DNA of 64,000 bases from Streptomyces sp. 1-11 (GTDB taxonomy: Bacteria; Actinomycetota; Actinomycetes; Streptomycetales; Streptomycetaceae), in contig NZ_BJTV01000004.1 of assembly GCF_007176755.1 (NCBI RefSeq), forward strand, positions 372,001 through 436,000, written 5' to 3'. How positions within the stretch are numbered: position 1 is the stretch's first letter; each line of letters starts with the position of its first letter. This document shows, one piece after another, positions 55,431 to 64,000 of this stretch. The translations under genes and the position numbers were made by a program. Below the pieces are notes generated by a model. It was not told the origin of the DNA. It saw only the letters and a list, made by a program, of their open reading frames with translations, and did not search any database.

Positions 55431-56450
55431 CTACTGCCAGTCGGGGACGTCGAGGATCTCGACCACGGCGGCGGAGAAACTGAAGCCCTCGCCGGCGGCC
55501 ACCAGCAGCACCAGGTCGCCCGGGCCGACGGCCCGCTGCGCGACGAGGTGTTCGAGGCCGAGGAACTGGTCGCCGGCGCCCATGTGGCCCACCCGGCGGC
55601 CCAGCTCCCAGGTGCTCTGCTTCTCGGCGAAACCGAGGAGCTCGTAGTTCTCCGGGGACTCGCCCCGGTGGATGTGCGGTACGACGGCCCGGGCGATGTC
55701 CTCGACGGTGACGCCGGCGTCGTCGAGGGCCCGTGTCGTGGTGTCCAGCAGGCCGGCCTCGAAGCGCTCCCAGGAGCCCTCCGCCTCCGGGGTGAGGGCG
55801 TGCTGGACGCCGCGTTCGCGCAGCCGCAGCGGCAGGTCCCGGCCGGGCGCGGTGCCGAACGGCTCCAGGCCCCGGTTCCAGCGCTCCAGCGAGTTGTCCG
55901 CGCCCACGCGCAGGGAGACCACCCGGGCGAAGCCGCCGCGCCCGGACAGCAGCAGCGCGCTGCCGCCGTCGGCGAAGATGAAGTTGAGCTGGAGGTTCCA
56001 GCGGTCCACCCACGGCGGCGCGAAGTTGTCCCCGGTGGTCAGCAGCACCGACTCGGTGAAGCCGGCCATGATCTGCCCGGCGGCGAGCCACACCGAGCCG
56101 AGGCCGGCGTTGCAGCGCTGCTGGACGTCGAACCCGGCCGCCGAACGGCCCACGGTCTCGTTGGCGACGTACGCCGCCGCAGGCCACATGTCGTGGCCCT
56201 GGTAGCCGCAGGAGGAGTGCAGGACCAGGCCGACCTCGTGGCCGTCGGTGCCGGCCCGCTCGAGCGCCAGCCGCCCCGCGCGCACCGCCATCTCGGGGCC
56301 CGAGACGCCGTCGGCCACCGCGATCGACTCGTAGCCGAGGTGCCGGTGCTCCGCGTCGACGCGGCCTTCGACGACGGCGTCGGCCAGCGGGCGCGCGCCG
56401 GGCACCCAGGCCGCGGCCGAGGCTATGTACAGGTCGGAGGGAAGTTTCAT
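55431..56450 (-). CDS. KASIII-like acyltransferase, copy 2
   Basis: Also 339 residues, with the same start (MKLP versus MKLN) and identical end (EILDVPDWQ). The catalytic Cys is in VQQRCNAGLGS, the His in VPHIHRGESPENYE and the Asp in HMGAGDQFLGLEHL. Differences concentrate in the N-terminal 40 residues and in the region after the Cys (SVWLAAGQIM versus SLTLAAGQIA), positions that could change acyl or acceptor selectivity. Long stretches of DNA are identical between copies, e.g. the last 50 bases, suggesting recent duplication or gene conversion. It lies 160 bases upstream of copy 1 and 95 bases after the thioesterase gene. Confidence 0.85.
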   Translation of the reverse strand: MKLPSDLYIASAAAWVPGARPLADAVVEGRVDAEHRHLGYESIAVADGVSGPEMAVRAGRLALERAGTDGHEVGLVLHSSCGYQGHDMWPAAAYVANETVGRSAAGFDVQQRCNAGLGSVWLAAGQIMAGFTESVLLTTGDNFAPPWVDRWNLQLNFIFADGGSALLLSGRGGFARVVSLRVGADNSLERWNRGLEPFGTAPGRDLPLRLRERGVQHALTPEAEGSWERFEAGLLDTTTRALDDAGVTVEDIARAVVPHIHRGESPENYELLGFAEKQSTWELGRRVGHMGAGDQFLGLEHLVAQRAVGPGDLVLLVAAGEGFSFSAAVVEILDVPDWQ

Positions 56451-56545
56451 GTGTCTCTCTCTTTCGCTTCTCGGGGCGCCGGCGCGGCTCGCTCCGAGCG
56501 CGTGCGGCAGCGGCCGGCCCGGTCGGCCGCCGCCGAGAAGGGGGA

Positions 56546-57346
56546 TCAGGCGGGCTGGGTCGCGGCGATCCGCTGCAGCCGGTGTGCGAAGTGGGCGGTG
56601 ACGGACTGGGCGTGGGTGTCGATGTAGAAGTGGCCGCCCGGGTACTCGTTGTGGCCCAGGTAGGCCGGGGTGCGCCCGGCCCAGTGGGACATGGCGTCCG
56701 GGTGCTCCTGCAGCGGGTCGGAGCGGCCGCCGTAGGAGGCGAGCGGGCACGCCACGCCGGCGCCGTCGTCGTCGTGGTCGGCGGCGACGCGCAGGTCGGC
56801 ACGGAGCGCCGGGACCACGAGGGCGAGCATCTCGGGGTTGTCGTAGATCTCCGCCGGGAAGGACCCCAGCTTCTTGATCCACTCCACCATCTCCGGCTCG
56901 GGCATCCGGCTCTGCTCCTCGGTGGGCTTGAAGAAGCCCTGCGGGGACCAGCCGGAGGTGCCGAGCATGATGGGCGAGGGGCCGCCCTCCTCCTCCATGC
57001 GGATGGTGAGCCGGAACGCGAGCTGGGCGCCGAGGCAGTGCCCGAAGAAGGCGAACGGCCGGTCGTCGAGGTCGTCGAGCACGGCCTCGTGCAGCGCCTC
57101 GAGCAGCGGCTCGAACTCCTCGTACGTGCGCTCCTCGCGGCGGTTGTGCCGGCCGGGCAGGGTCACCGCCTGCGGGGCGATGTCGGGCGGCAGCAGGCGC
57201 TCCCAGTCGCGGTAGATGATGGCCCCGCTGCCCGCGTGCGGCAGCATGAACAGCCGGATCGAGGCGTCGGGCGAGGGGTCGGCGGGGTGGAACCACTGCC
57301 CCGCGCGGGACATGTCCTGGCCGACGGCGGCGATGGCACTGGTCAC
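56546..57346 (-). CDS. type II thioesterase with Cys nucleophile
   Basis: This 266-residue alpha/beta hydrolase of the PKS/NRPS-associated type II thioesterase family has oxyanion region LFMLPHAGSGAIIYRDW (about 32-48), GRHNRREERTYEEF, the nucleophile elbow FGHCLGAQLAF (about 100) and C-terminal GGHFYIDTH with the catalytic His. The elbow reads GHCLG, where the family normally has GHSMG or GHSLG; the codon is TGC. A Cys nucleophile may slow hydrolysis or favour acyl transfer. Its usual job is to clear aberrant acyl groups from carrier proteins. The GTG start overlaps the LLM stop by 4 bases. Confidence 0.9.
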   Translation of the reverse strand: MTSAIAAVGQDMSRAGQWFHPADPSPDASIRLFMLPHAGSGAIIYRDWERLLPPDIAPQAVTLPGRHNRREERTYEEFEPLLEALHEAVLDDLDDRPFAFFGHCLGAQLAFRLTIRMEEEGGPSPIMLGTSGWSPQGFFKPTEEQSRMPEPEMVEWIKKLGSFPAEIYDNPEMLALVVPALRADLRVAADHDDDGAGVACPLASYGGRSDPLQEHPDAMSHWAGRTPAYLGHNEYPGGHFYIDTHAQSVTAHFAHRLQRIAATQPA

Positions 57347-58344
57347 GACTGGGTGCTCCCAACGGTGGGGCCGAGGGCGCGTACCGCGGGCAGCAGCACC
57401 TCGGCGATCTCCTTCAACTGCGGTTCGGGGTCGAGGGATCCGATCCGTACGACCAGGTGCCGGGCGCCGGCCCGGACGTACTCGCCGAGCCACTCGGCGC
57501 ACTTCTCGGCGCTGCCCCAGGCGTAGGCCTGGATGGTCCGCATCTGGTCCAGGGACCGGCCGTAGTAGTGGCTGATGTAGTGCTCCAGCTCGGCCCTGGC
57601 CGCCGACTCGTCGCTGTTCACGGTGACCGTGGCGTACAGCGCGGGGGTGACGGCGCCGGCGCCGCGCCCGGCCTCCTCGGCGAGTTCGGCGATACGGCGG
57701 CGGGCGCTGCCGTAGGCCTCGACGTCGGGCAGGAACGGCAGCCAGCCGTCGTAGCGGGTGGCGGCGCGGGCGAGGACCTTCGGGGTGTCGCTGCCGGCCA
57801 GCCACAGCGGGGGGCCGCCGGCGACGGCCGGGGAGGGCAGCCGGTCGAGGTGCTCGGCCTGCCAGAACCGGCCCTGGAACTCGACGGGTTCGCCGTCCTC
57901 GCCGGAGCGCCAGGCGGTGCGCCACAGCGCGGTGATCTCGTCCAGGCGGCCCACCCGGCCCTGGAAGGAGGCGCCGACCGAGGCGAACTCCTCCTCGGTC
58001 TCGGGCATCGGGAACCCGGAGCCGAGGCCGAGGATCAGCCGGCCGGCGGCGACATGGCTGAGGCTCGCGGCCATGTTGGCGCCGATCAGCGGGTGGCGCA
58101 GGGCGGGGGTGAGGGCGGCGGTGCCGACGGCGATGCGCTCGGTGGCCGCGGCGGCGGCCGACAGCACGACGAGCGGGTCGAGGCGGGGGCGGGCGGTGAG
58201 GGAGTCCCCGGCCCACAGCGAGTCGAAGCCGAGCGCTTCCGCCTGGCGGGCGAAGTCCAGCAGCGGAGCGGCCGCGTAGGTGCCGTTGATGGCCTGTTCC
58301 CGGGTGGGCAGGAGGATGCCGATCCGCAGGGGCTCGGTGCTCAT
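57343..58344 (-). CDS. LLM-class flavin-dependent monooxygenase
   Basis: This 333-residue luciferase-like TIM barrel has LRIGILLPTREQAINGTYAAAPLLDFARQAEALGFDSLWAGDSL at its start and GRLILGLGSGFPMPETEEEF (about 105-125), the F420/FMN family hallmark. FQGRFWQAEHLDRLPSP and GGPPLWLAGSD follow. It probably oxidises a biosynthetic intermediate using reduced flavin (or F420). AAGGGA lies 7 bases before the ATG at 58344. It lies 38 bases after the acyl-CoA ligase gene, within the PKS operon, and overlaps the thioesterase. Confidence 0.88.
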   Translation of the reverse strand: MSTEPLRIGILLPTREQAINGTYAAAPLLDFARQAEALGFDSLWAGDSLTARPRLDPLVVLSAAAAATERIAVGTAALTPALRHPLIGANMAASLSHVAAGRLILGLGSGFPMPETEEEFASVGASFQGRVGRLDEITALWRTAWRSGEDGEPVEFQGRFWQAEHLDRLPSPAVAGGPPLWLAGSDTPKVLARAATRYDGWLPFLPDVEAYGSARRRIAELAEEAGRGAGAVTPALYATVTVNSDESAARAELEHYISHYYGRSLDQMRTIQAYAWGSAEKCAEWLGEYVRAGARHLVVRIGSLDPEPQLKEIAEVLLPAVRALGPTVGSTQS

Positions 58345-58382
58345 GGTCAGGTCCCTTTCGGGCATGGGGTGCCGGTTCGGTG

Positions 58383-59996
58383 TCATACGGTGCTCGCGAG
58401 CGGGTCCCGGGCGGGCGCGGCGAGCTGTTCCCGGACCGCGCGGCGCAGGATCTTGCCGGAGGGGTTGCGGGGCAGGGACTCGGCGAAGTGGTAGGTGCCG
58501 GGGATCTTGTAGTCGGCGATCCGGCCGCGCAGGGACAGCAGGAGTTCGCGCGGGGTGGCCTTCGTGCCGGGCCGCAGGACGACGACCGCGTGCACGCTCT
58601 CGCCCCAGCGCTCGTCGGGCAGTCCGACCACGGCGGCGTCGGCGACGGCCGGGTGCGCGGCGAGCGCCTTCTCCACCTCGGCGGGGTAGATGTTCTGCCC
58701 GGCGACGATGATCGTGTCGTTGATCCGGTCGCACAGGTGCAGGTAGCCGTCCTCGTCGAGGTAGCCGGCGTCGCCCATGTGCAGCCACTCCCCCACCAGG
58801 GTGCGGGCGGTGGCCTCGGGCAGGTTCCAGTAGCCGAGCATCCGGGAGGGGGCGCGGACGCAGATCTGCCCGATGGCGCCGGGCGGGAGTGTCTCGCCGT
58901 CCGGCCCTATCACCTTGATCTCGTTGCCCGGGCAGGGCAGGCCGACCGAGGTGAGCACGGTGCTGCCGGGGTGGTGCGCCTCAGGCGGCAGGCAGACCGC
59001 CACGCTGCCGGTCTCGGTGCTGGCGTAGATCTGCGCGAACTCGCAGCCGTAGGTCTCCAGGCACTGCTTGAGCAGCGTCTCGGACATCGGGGCCGCCCCG
59101 TAGGCGATCTTGCGCAGGGACGTGAACGCCTCCGGGCCCGCGCCGCGTTCGGCCGCCATCGCCTGCAGCATGGCGGGTGCGGCGAAGGTGGTGGTCACCC
59201 GGTGGGTGCGGATGAGCCGCACCGCTTCCTGCGGGTCGAACTGCGGCATGATCACGTTGGTGCCGCCGGCGTTGAAGGTGTGCAGGAACCAGCCGATGCC
59301 CGCGACCCCGAAGCCCGGCAGGGAGATCAGGCCGACGTCCTCGGGCAGCCAGTCGATCCAGTCGACGCCCCGCTCCCGGCTGGCGTGCGGCAGGGTGAAG
59401 AAGCTGCGGTGGGCGAGGACGGCGCCCTTGGGCAGACCGGTGGTGCCGCTGGTGTAGATCTGGATGACCGCGTCGTCCGGGCCGGTGCCCGGGGTGAGGT
59501 CGGTGTCCGGCTGGTCGGCGGCCCAGGCGGGCAGTCCGGCGCCGCGGGCGGGCTCGCCCTCGGCGTCGGTGCCGTCGACCCGGATCACCTTGCGCAGTCC
59601 GCGCAGCTGGTGGCGGACGGTGGCGACGGTGTCCCAGAACTCGTCGTCGACGAAGATCAGGGCGGCGCCGGAGTCGCGCAGGATGTGGTCCACTTCGCTG
59701 GGCGTGAGCCGCCAGTTGACCGGTACCAGGACCGCGCCCGCCTTGGCGCAGGCGATCATCACCAGGTAGTAGTTCTCCGACTCGCGGCCCAGGTAGGCGA
59801 TCCGGTCGCCGCGCCGGACACCGCAGGCGCGCAGGGCGTGCGCGGCGCGGTTGCTCTCCCGGTGGAACTTCTCGTAGGTGGTGACGCGTCCCTCGCAGAC
59901 GATCGCCGGATGGTCCGGGCGGCTGCCGGCGTGGGCGCGGGCGGAGTGGTGGAGCGTCCAGCGCTCCCTCGGTATGCCACTGGAGATGTCAGTCAT
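58383..59996 (-). CDS. ANL-family acyl-CoA/acyl-AMP ligase
   Basis: This 537-residue adenylating enzyme has core motifs IYTSGTTGLPKGAVLAH (A3, about 178-194), YGAAPM, YASTETG (A5), GEWLHMGDAGYLDEDGY (A7), DRINDTIIVAGQNIYP (A8) and the catalytic Lys near the end, PRNPSGKILRRA (A10). It activates a carboxylic acid with ATP, then transfers it to CoA or a carrier protein. In this operon it may provide the starter acid or reactivate an intermediate for the KASIII-like acyltransferases. AAGGACGG lies 6 bases before the ATG. It starts 22 bases after the PKS stop. Confidence 0.92.
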   Translation of the reverse strand: MTDISSGIPRERWTLHHSARAHAGSRPDHPAIVCEGRVTTYEKFHRESNRAAHALRACGVRRGDRIAYLGRESENYYLVMIACAKAGAVLVPVNWRLTPSEVDHILRDSGAALIFVDDEFWDTVATVRHQLRGLRKVIRVDGTDAEGEPARGAGLPAWAADQPDTDLTPGTGPDDAVIQIYTSGTTGLPKGAVLAHRSFFTLPHASRERGVDWIDWLPEDVGLISLPGFGVAGIGWFLHTFNAGGTNVIMPQFDPQEAVRLIRTHRVTTTFAAPAMLQAMAAERGAGPEAFTSLRKIAYGAAPMSETLLKQCLETYGCEFAQIYASTETGSVAVCLPPEAHHPGSTVLTSVGLPCPGNEIKVIGPDGETLPPGAIGQICVRAPSRMLGYWNLPEATARTLVGEWLHMGDAGYLDEDGYLHLCDRINDTIIVAGQNIYPAEVEKALAAHPAVADAAVVGLPDERWGESVHAVVVLRPGTKATPRELLLSLRGRIADYKIPGTYHFAESLPRNPSGKILRRAVREQLAAPARDPLASTV

Positions 59997-60018
59997 GGTC
60001 GTCCGTCCTTAACGTCCG

Positions 60019-63000
60019 TCACGCGGCCGGTGCCGGGCCGATCCGCTCGCCGAGGAAGCCGGCGAGCTGCCGTACCGTCGGGTGGTCGTGGGTGAGGGAG
60101 GCCGGCAGGGGCAGCCGGAAGGCCTGCTCCAGACCGGACCTGACCTGCTGGGCCATCAGCGAGTCCAGGCCCAGCGACACGAACTCGGTGTTCGGATCCA
60201 GTTCGTCGCCCTCCTCGAGGTGCAGCACGGCGGCGACCTTCTCCCGGACCACGGCGGTGACGGCCGTGGCGCGTTCCTCCGGGGACAGGGCGGCGAGCGC
60301 CGCGACGTCGAGGCCGTCGTCCTCCTCGGGGGCCCGGCGGGCCAGGCGGTCGAAGAACAGGTCTCCGGTGACCCGGCCCGCCATGTAGCGGTCCCAGTCG
60401 AAGTCGCCCACCACGCGCTGGCTGCGCGGCTGGTCCCAGAGGCTGACCAGGGTGTTCAGGGCCCGGGTCGGCGAGAACAGGTGGACGCCGCCGCGCTCCA
60501 GCTCCTGGATGAGGACGTCGTTCATGCGGGAGGACATGCCGACCCGGGACCAGGAGCTCCAGTTGAGGGCGAGTCCGGGCAGGCCGCGGCGGGCGCGCCA
60601 GTCGGCGAGGCCGTCGAGGGCCGCGTTGCCGGCGGCGTAGTGCCCCTGGGCGACGAAGCCGCCGAGCACCGAGGAGACCGAGGAGTAGACCACGAAGAAC
60701 TCCAGGTCGGGGAAGGCCTGTTCGGTGGCCTCGTGGAGCAGCCAGCCGCCGTACGCCTTCGCCTCGAGCTGGTCCTCGATGGACTCCCAGGTGAGTTCGG
60801 AGATCAGCCGCTCGTCGTAGGAGCCGCCGGCGGCGTGCACGATGCCGCCGAGGCGGTGCGGTCCGGCCTCGATGTGGCGTACCAGCCGGGCGACGTCCTC
60901 GGCCCGGCCGAGGTCGGCGCGGACGATGTCGACCTCCGCCTCCTCGGCGAGGCCGGCGAGCAGCTCGGCGGCCTCGGGGGCGGCCTTGCCGCTGCGGCTG
61001 ACCAGCGTCAGGTGCCGGGCGCCGAGCGCGGCCAGCTTGCGGGCGGTGGCCAGGCCCAGGCCGCCGAGGCCGCCGGTGACGAGGTAGGTGCGGTCGTCGC
61101 GCAGTCCGGCCGGCTGCCGCTCGGCGGTCTCGCTCCGCCGGGCCGCCGGGTCCTCGGGCAGGGACACCCAGACCGGGCCGGACGGGTCGGTCAGCGTGGT
61201 GCGCAGCGCCTCGCCGGTCTCGTCGAGGCCGAACCGGGCCGCCGCGTCCGCGGGCGCCGGGGCGTGCACGACGGCGGTCGCGGGCACGGTGAGCGTGGAG
61301 CGGAAGGTGCCGTCGTGGCGGACGAGGACCTCGTCGCCGGCCGCGAAGCCGGTGCCCGCCCCGGCGGCCAGCACCGTGCCGTGCGCGGTGCGGCCGAGCA
61401 ACGGCGGCGGGGTGTCCCCGGCGTCCTCCTCCTCGTACTCCTCGCGGTCGGCGCGACCGGTGTCCAGCGCGGTGCGGGCGTCCTCGGCGGTCAGGCCGAC
61501 CAGGCGGACCCGGACCTGCACCTCGTCCTCGGCGGGCTCTTGCACCGCGGCCGGGGCGAGCGCCAGGTCGGACAGGTCGCCGGACTCGGCGGCGCGCAGT
61601 TCGAAGTCGCCGCTCCAGTCGAGCGCCTCGTCACCGGCGAGCAGCCGGCGCACGTAGCGGCGGCCGGACCGGTAGGCGACCTGGTACTCGCCGGCCGGCT
61701 CGGTGCGCCACTCCTCCAGCAGCGGGGCCAGGCCGCTGCCCGGGGCGAGGTCGACCAGGGTGGAGCGCAGTTGCGGGTACTCGGTGAGCAGCACCCGTCC
61801 GAAGCCCCACAGGGTGGCGGCGGCGAGGTGGCCGCCGTCGCCCGCCGGGTCGCCGGGCAGCGCCTGGGCGCCCTGGGTGACCAGCCACAGCCGCGGCGGC
61901 CTGGACAGGCCGGCCGCGTCCAGCACGCCGACGACGGCGAGCAGTTCGCGGTAGTTGTCCTCGCACTCGGCGCGCAGCCGGGCCACGGACATCTCGCCGG
62001 GCCGGGTGCGCCAGACGCGGACGATGTCGGTGACGGTCGGGTCCTCGAGGACGGTCTTGAGCTCGGTCGGGTCGGCGAGCCGGGTGACCTTCAGACCGGG
62101 CTCGCCGGCGAGTTCGGCGGCGCGGCCGGCGGCCGGGTCGAGCAGCACGGCGTGCCGTTCGGCGGGGGCGGCGGCGTCGGCGGGCAGGGCCCGGCGGATC
62201 CACTCGGGGCGGTGCAGGAAGCGGCGGCGGCCGGTGCGGTCCTCGGGGCGGGCCAGCCGGACGCCGAGGAGCTCGGCGACCGGGTCGCCGCTCTCCAGCA
62301 GCAGCACGTCGGCGAGGCGGCGGTCCTGGTCGCCGCGGATCCGGGCGAGGACGCGCAGGTCCTCGCCGCGCGGCTTGCGGAAGTGCCGCACGGAGGCGAT
62401 CTCGCGGGGCACGAACACCGGGCCCTCGGGGTCGAGGACGACCAGCGCCTGGGCGGCGGCCTCCAGCAGCTCCGCCGGGACGTGTTCGACGGCGGTGGCG
62501 TCGCGGCCGGTCAGTTCGCCGGTGACGACGCCGTCGCCGTGCCGGGTGACGTGCTGGAGCAGCCGCATGCGGGGGCCGGCGGGGCGGCCGACGGAGGCGA
62601 GGTCGGTGTAGATGTCCTCGTCGTCGATGCGCTGCCCGGCCGGGGCCAGCGCGGCCTCCAGCTCGGCCAGTTCGGACACCGGGACGAGCGCCTCGCGTTC
62701 GGCGGCGATCACGGCGGTGGCGTGCGGGTTCTCCTCGCCGCCGACCACGGTGAACACCTCGATGTCGGCGCCGCCCGCGGGGCGCGGCCGCCAGCGGGTG
62801 GTCAGGGTCAGGGTGGTCTCGGCGGGCAGCTCCAGCGGGGCGAGCAGCCTGAGGTCGCGGATCGCGGAGCGGGCGTGGCCCTGGACCGCGTCCTGCGCGG
62901 CGAGCAGCAGGTCGACGTAGGCGCCGGCGGGCAGGGTGGCGCGGCCGCCGTCGGCGAGGTCGGCGAGCGCGCCGAGCTCCTCGGCGGTGAACTCGGCGGT

Positions 63001-64000
63001 GAACTCCCGCACGCCGCTGGCGAACCGCTCCTCGGTGCCGAGCAGCAGGTGCCGGGCGCTGCCGCCGGCGGCGGACCGCCGGGGGGTGACGGAGGGCAGC
63101 CAGTAGCGCTTGCGCTGGAAGGCGTACGTGGGCAGGTCCACCTTGGCCGGGGTGGCGTACCCGGCGTGGTAGCCCTGCCAGGAGACGCCGAGCCCGGCGG
63201 CGTAGTAGTCGGCGAGCGCGGTCAGGGTGGTGCGCGTGGTGGTGTCGCGGCGGCGCAGGCTGGCCAGCCACAGGTGGTCCTCGACGGTGACGCCGCGGCG
63301 GGCGAGCGCGGTGAGCGCGGCCTGCGGGCCGACCTCGATCAGGGCGTGCCGGCCGCGCTTGGCGACGGCGCGGATGCCGTCGAGGAAGCGGACGGGCTCG
63401 CCGATGTGCCGCACCCAGTAGTCGGCGTTGCCGATCTCGCGCAGGCGGGCCAGGCGGCCGGTGACGTTGGAGATCAGGCTGATCTTCGGCTCGTGGAAGG
63501 CGATGCCGTCAAGGGCGGCCCGGAAGTCGTCGTAGACCTCGGCCATCAGCGGAGAGTGGAAGGCGTGCGAGACCTTGAGCCGGTCCACCTTGAAGCCCCG
63601 GCCGGCGAGGACGGCGGTGACCTCGTCGAGGGCGGCGGTGGCGCCGGAGACGACGGTCTGGTCGGGGGCGTTGACCGCGGCAAGCGCCAGGTCGTCGCGG
63701 CCCTCCAGCAGCGGGGCGACCTCCTCGGCGGGCGCGGCGACCGCGGCCATGCCGCCCTCGGCGCGCACCGCCTGCATCAGCCGGGCGCGGGCGGCGACCA
63801 GCTTCACGGCGTCGGGCAGGGTGAACAGGCCGGCGACGGCGGCCGCGACGACCTCGCCGATGCTGTGCCCGATGAGCACGTTCGGGCGTATCCCCCAGGC
63901 CATCCACTGCTGGGCGAGGGCGTACTCCAGGGTGAACAGGGCGGGCTGGGTGTACTCGGTGCGGTCGATGGCCTCCGGGTCGGCGGCGGTGCCGAGCAGC
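60019..64000 (-). CDS. modular type I polyketide synthase, C-terminal part (runs off the window)
   Basis: About 1327 residues are visible; the gene continues beyond 64000, so its KS is not seen. Order: acyltransferase (GHSIGE nucleophile near 63860; HAFHSP near 63565 predicts malonyl-CoA), degenerate DH (about 63070-62230), structural KR half (about 62220-61560), truncated ER-like stretch (about 61540-61180), ketoreductase (TGGLGGLG near 61085, Ser in VYSSVSS, Tyr in GHYAAGN) and ACP (LGLDSLMAQQ near 60170). The DH lacks the HxxxGxxxxP His (LADGGRATLPAG instead) and a clear second-half Asp. The ER piece has no NADPH-binding half. The active set is thus AT-KR-ACP, giving a beta-hydroxy unit. 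Confidence 0.93.
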   Translation of the reverse strand, partial: LLGTAADPEAIDRTEYTQPALFTLEYALAQQWMAWGIRPNVLIGHSIGEVVAAAVAGLFTLPDAVKLVAARARLMQAVRAEGGMAAVAAPAEEVAPLLEGRDDLALAAVNAPDQTVVSGATAALDEVTAVLAGRGFKVDRLKVSHAFHSPLMAEVYDDFRAALDGIAFHEPKISLISNVTGRLARLREIGNADYWVRHIGEPVRFLDGIRAVAKRGRHALIEVGPQAALTALARRGVTVEDHLWLASLRRRDTTTRTTLTALADYYAAGLGVSWQGYHAGYATPAKVDLPTYAFQRKRYWLPSVTPRRSAAGGSARHLLLGTEERFASGVREFTAEFTAEELGALADLADGGRATLPAGAYVDLLLAAQDAVQGHARSAIRDLRLLAPLELPAETTLTLTTRWRPRPAGGADIEVFTVVGGEENPHATAVIAAEREALVPVSELAELEAALAPAGQRIDDEDIYTDLASVGRPAGPRMRLLQHVTRHGDGVVTGELTGRDATAVEHVPAELLEAAAQALVVLDPEGPVFVPREIASVRHFRKPRGEDLRVLARIRGDQDRRLADVLLLESGDPVAELLGVRLARPEDRTGRRRFLHRPEWIRRALPADAAAPAERHAVLLDPAAGRAAELAGEPGLKVTRLADPTELKTVLEDPTVTDIVRVWRTRPGEMSVARLRAECEDNYRELLAVVGVLDAAGLSRPPRLWLVTQGAQALPGDPAGDGGHLAAATLWGFGRVLLTEYPQLRSTLVDLAPGSGLAPLLEEWRTEPAGEYQVAYRSGRRYVRRLLAGDEALDWSGDFELRAAESGDLSDLALAPAAVQEPAEDEVQVRVRLVGLTAEDARTALDTGRADREEYEEEDAGDTPPPLLGRTAHGTVLAAGAGTGFAAGDEVLVRHDGTFRSTLTVPATAVVHAPAPADAAARFGLDETGEALRTTLTDPSGPVWVSLPEDPAARRSETAERQPAGLRDDRTYLVTGGLGGLGLATARKLAALGARHLTLVSRSGKAAPEAAELLAGLAEEAEVDIVRADLGRAEDVARLVRHIEAGPHRLGGIVHAAGGSYDERLISELTWESIEDQLEAKAYGGWLLHEATEQAFPDLEFFVVYSSVSSVLGGFVAQGHYAAGNAALDGLADWRARRGLPGLALNWSSWSRVGMSSRMNDVLIQELERGGVHLFSPTRALNTLVSLWDQPRSQRVVGDFDWDRYMAGRVTGDLFFDRLARRAPEEDDGLDVAALAALSPEERATAVTAVVREKVAAVLHLEEGDELDPNTEFVSLGLDSLMAQQVRSGLEQAFRLPLPASLTHDHPTVRQLAGFLGERIGPAPAA

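Overview
The window is high-GC actinobacterial chromosome and almost certainly Streptomyces. Codon third positions are nearly all G/C, GTG starts are common, and genes are packed with frequent 4-base stop/start overlaps. The left third matches, from memory, the S. coelicolor SCO5998-SCO6014 neighbourhood in the same order: murA-like, aconitase, ngcEFG, rok7B7, xylFGH, dxs, amino-acid permease. I see no rRNA, tRNA, CRISPR array, insertion sequence or prophage. All family names come from reading motifs; no database search was run.

Region 1 (1-31,983) is conserved core plus carbohydrate use. On the minus strand lie an APC permease, dxs, the xylose ABC operon xylFGH with its ROK regulator rok7B7, and the N-acetylglucosamine/chitobiose ABC operon ngcEFG. 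Next come two convergent secreted GH92 alpha-mannosidases that share a GACAACGTTGTC operator, a secreted AA10 lytic polysaccharide monooxygenase (LPMO) with a CBM2 module behind a perfect CebR-type box, a five-domain SpoIIE phosphatase/kinase sensor, aconitase, and a MurA-like enzyme fused to its own HTH domain.

Region 2 (32,071-41,050) is accessory. It holds a CPA2 cation/proton antiporter, an AraC regulator, the scar of a deleted SpoIIE/HATPase gene and an orphan CsoR/CstR-type repressor. It ends with a tightly coupled five-gene minus-strand operon: Fe(II)/2-oxoglutarate (PhyH) oxygenase, DUF6271 glycosyltransferase-like protein, fold-III PLP decarboxylase, GNAT acetyltransferase and MFS exporter. 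This looks like a compact, probably undescribed biosynthetic unit.

Region 3 (41,253-48,381) is a complete das-type chitobiose system: dasA, dasB, dasC and a GH3 beta-N-acetylglucosaminidase, opposite a DasR-like GntR regulator that overlaps an XRE/NB-ARC regulator. Several DasR-responsive-element (dre)-like sites lie in the divergent promoter region. One more sits inside the promoter of the PhyH operon, in almost the same geometry as in the dasA promoter, which suggests that GlcNAc sensing controls this biosynthetic operon.

Region 4 (48,387-64,000) is the flank and start of a modular type I polyketide cluster running off the right edge. It contains a PKS module (AT, degenerate DH, vestigial ER, KR, ACP), acyl-CoA ligase/AMP ligase, flavin-dependent monooxygenase, a type II thioesterase with a Cys nucleophile, two tandem KASIII-like acyltransferases and an MFS exporter. 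MmgE/PrpD-, NTF2-, lipid-kinase- and DinB/MDMPI-type genes lie beside it.
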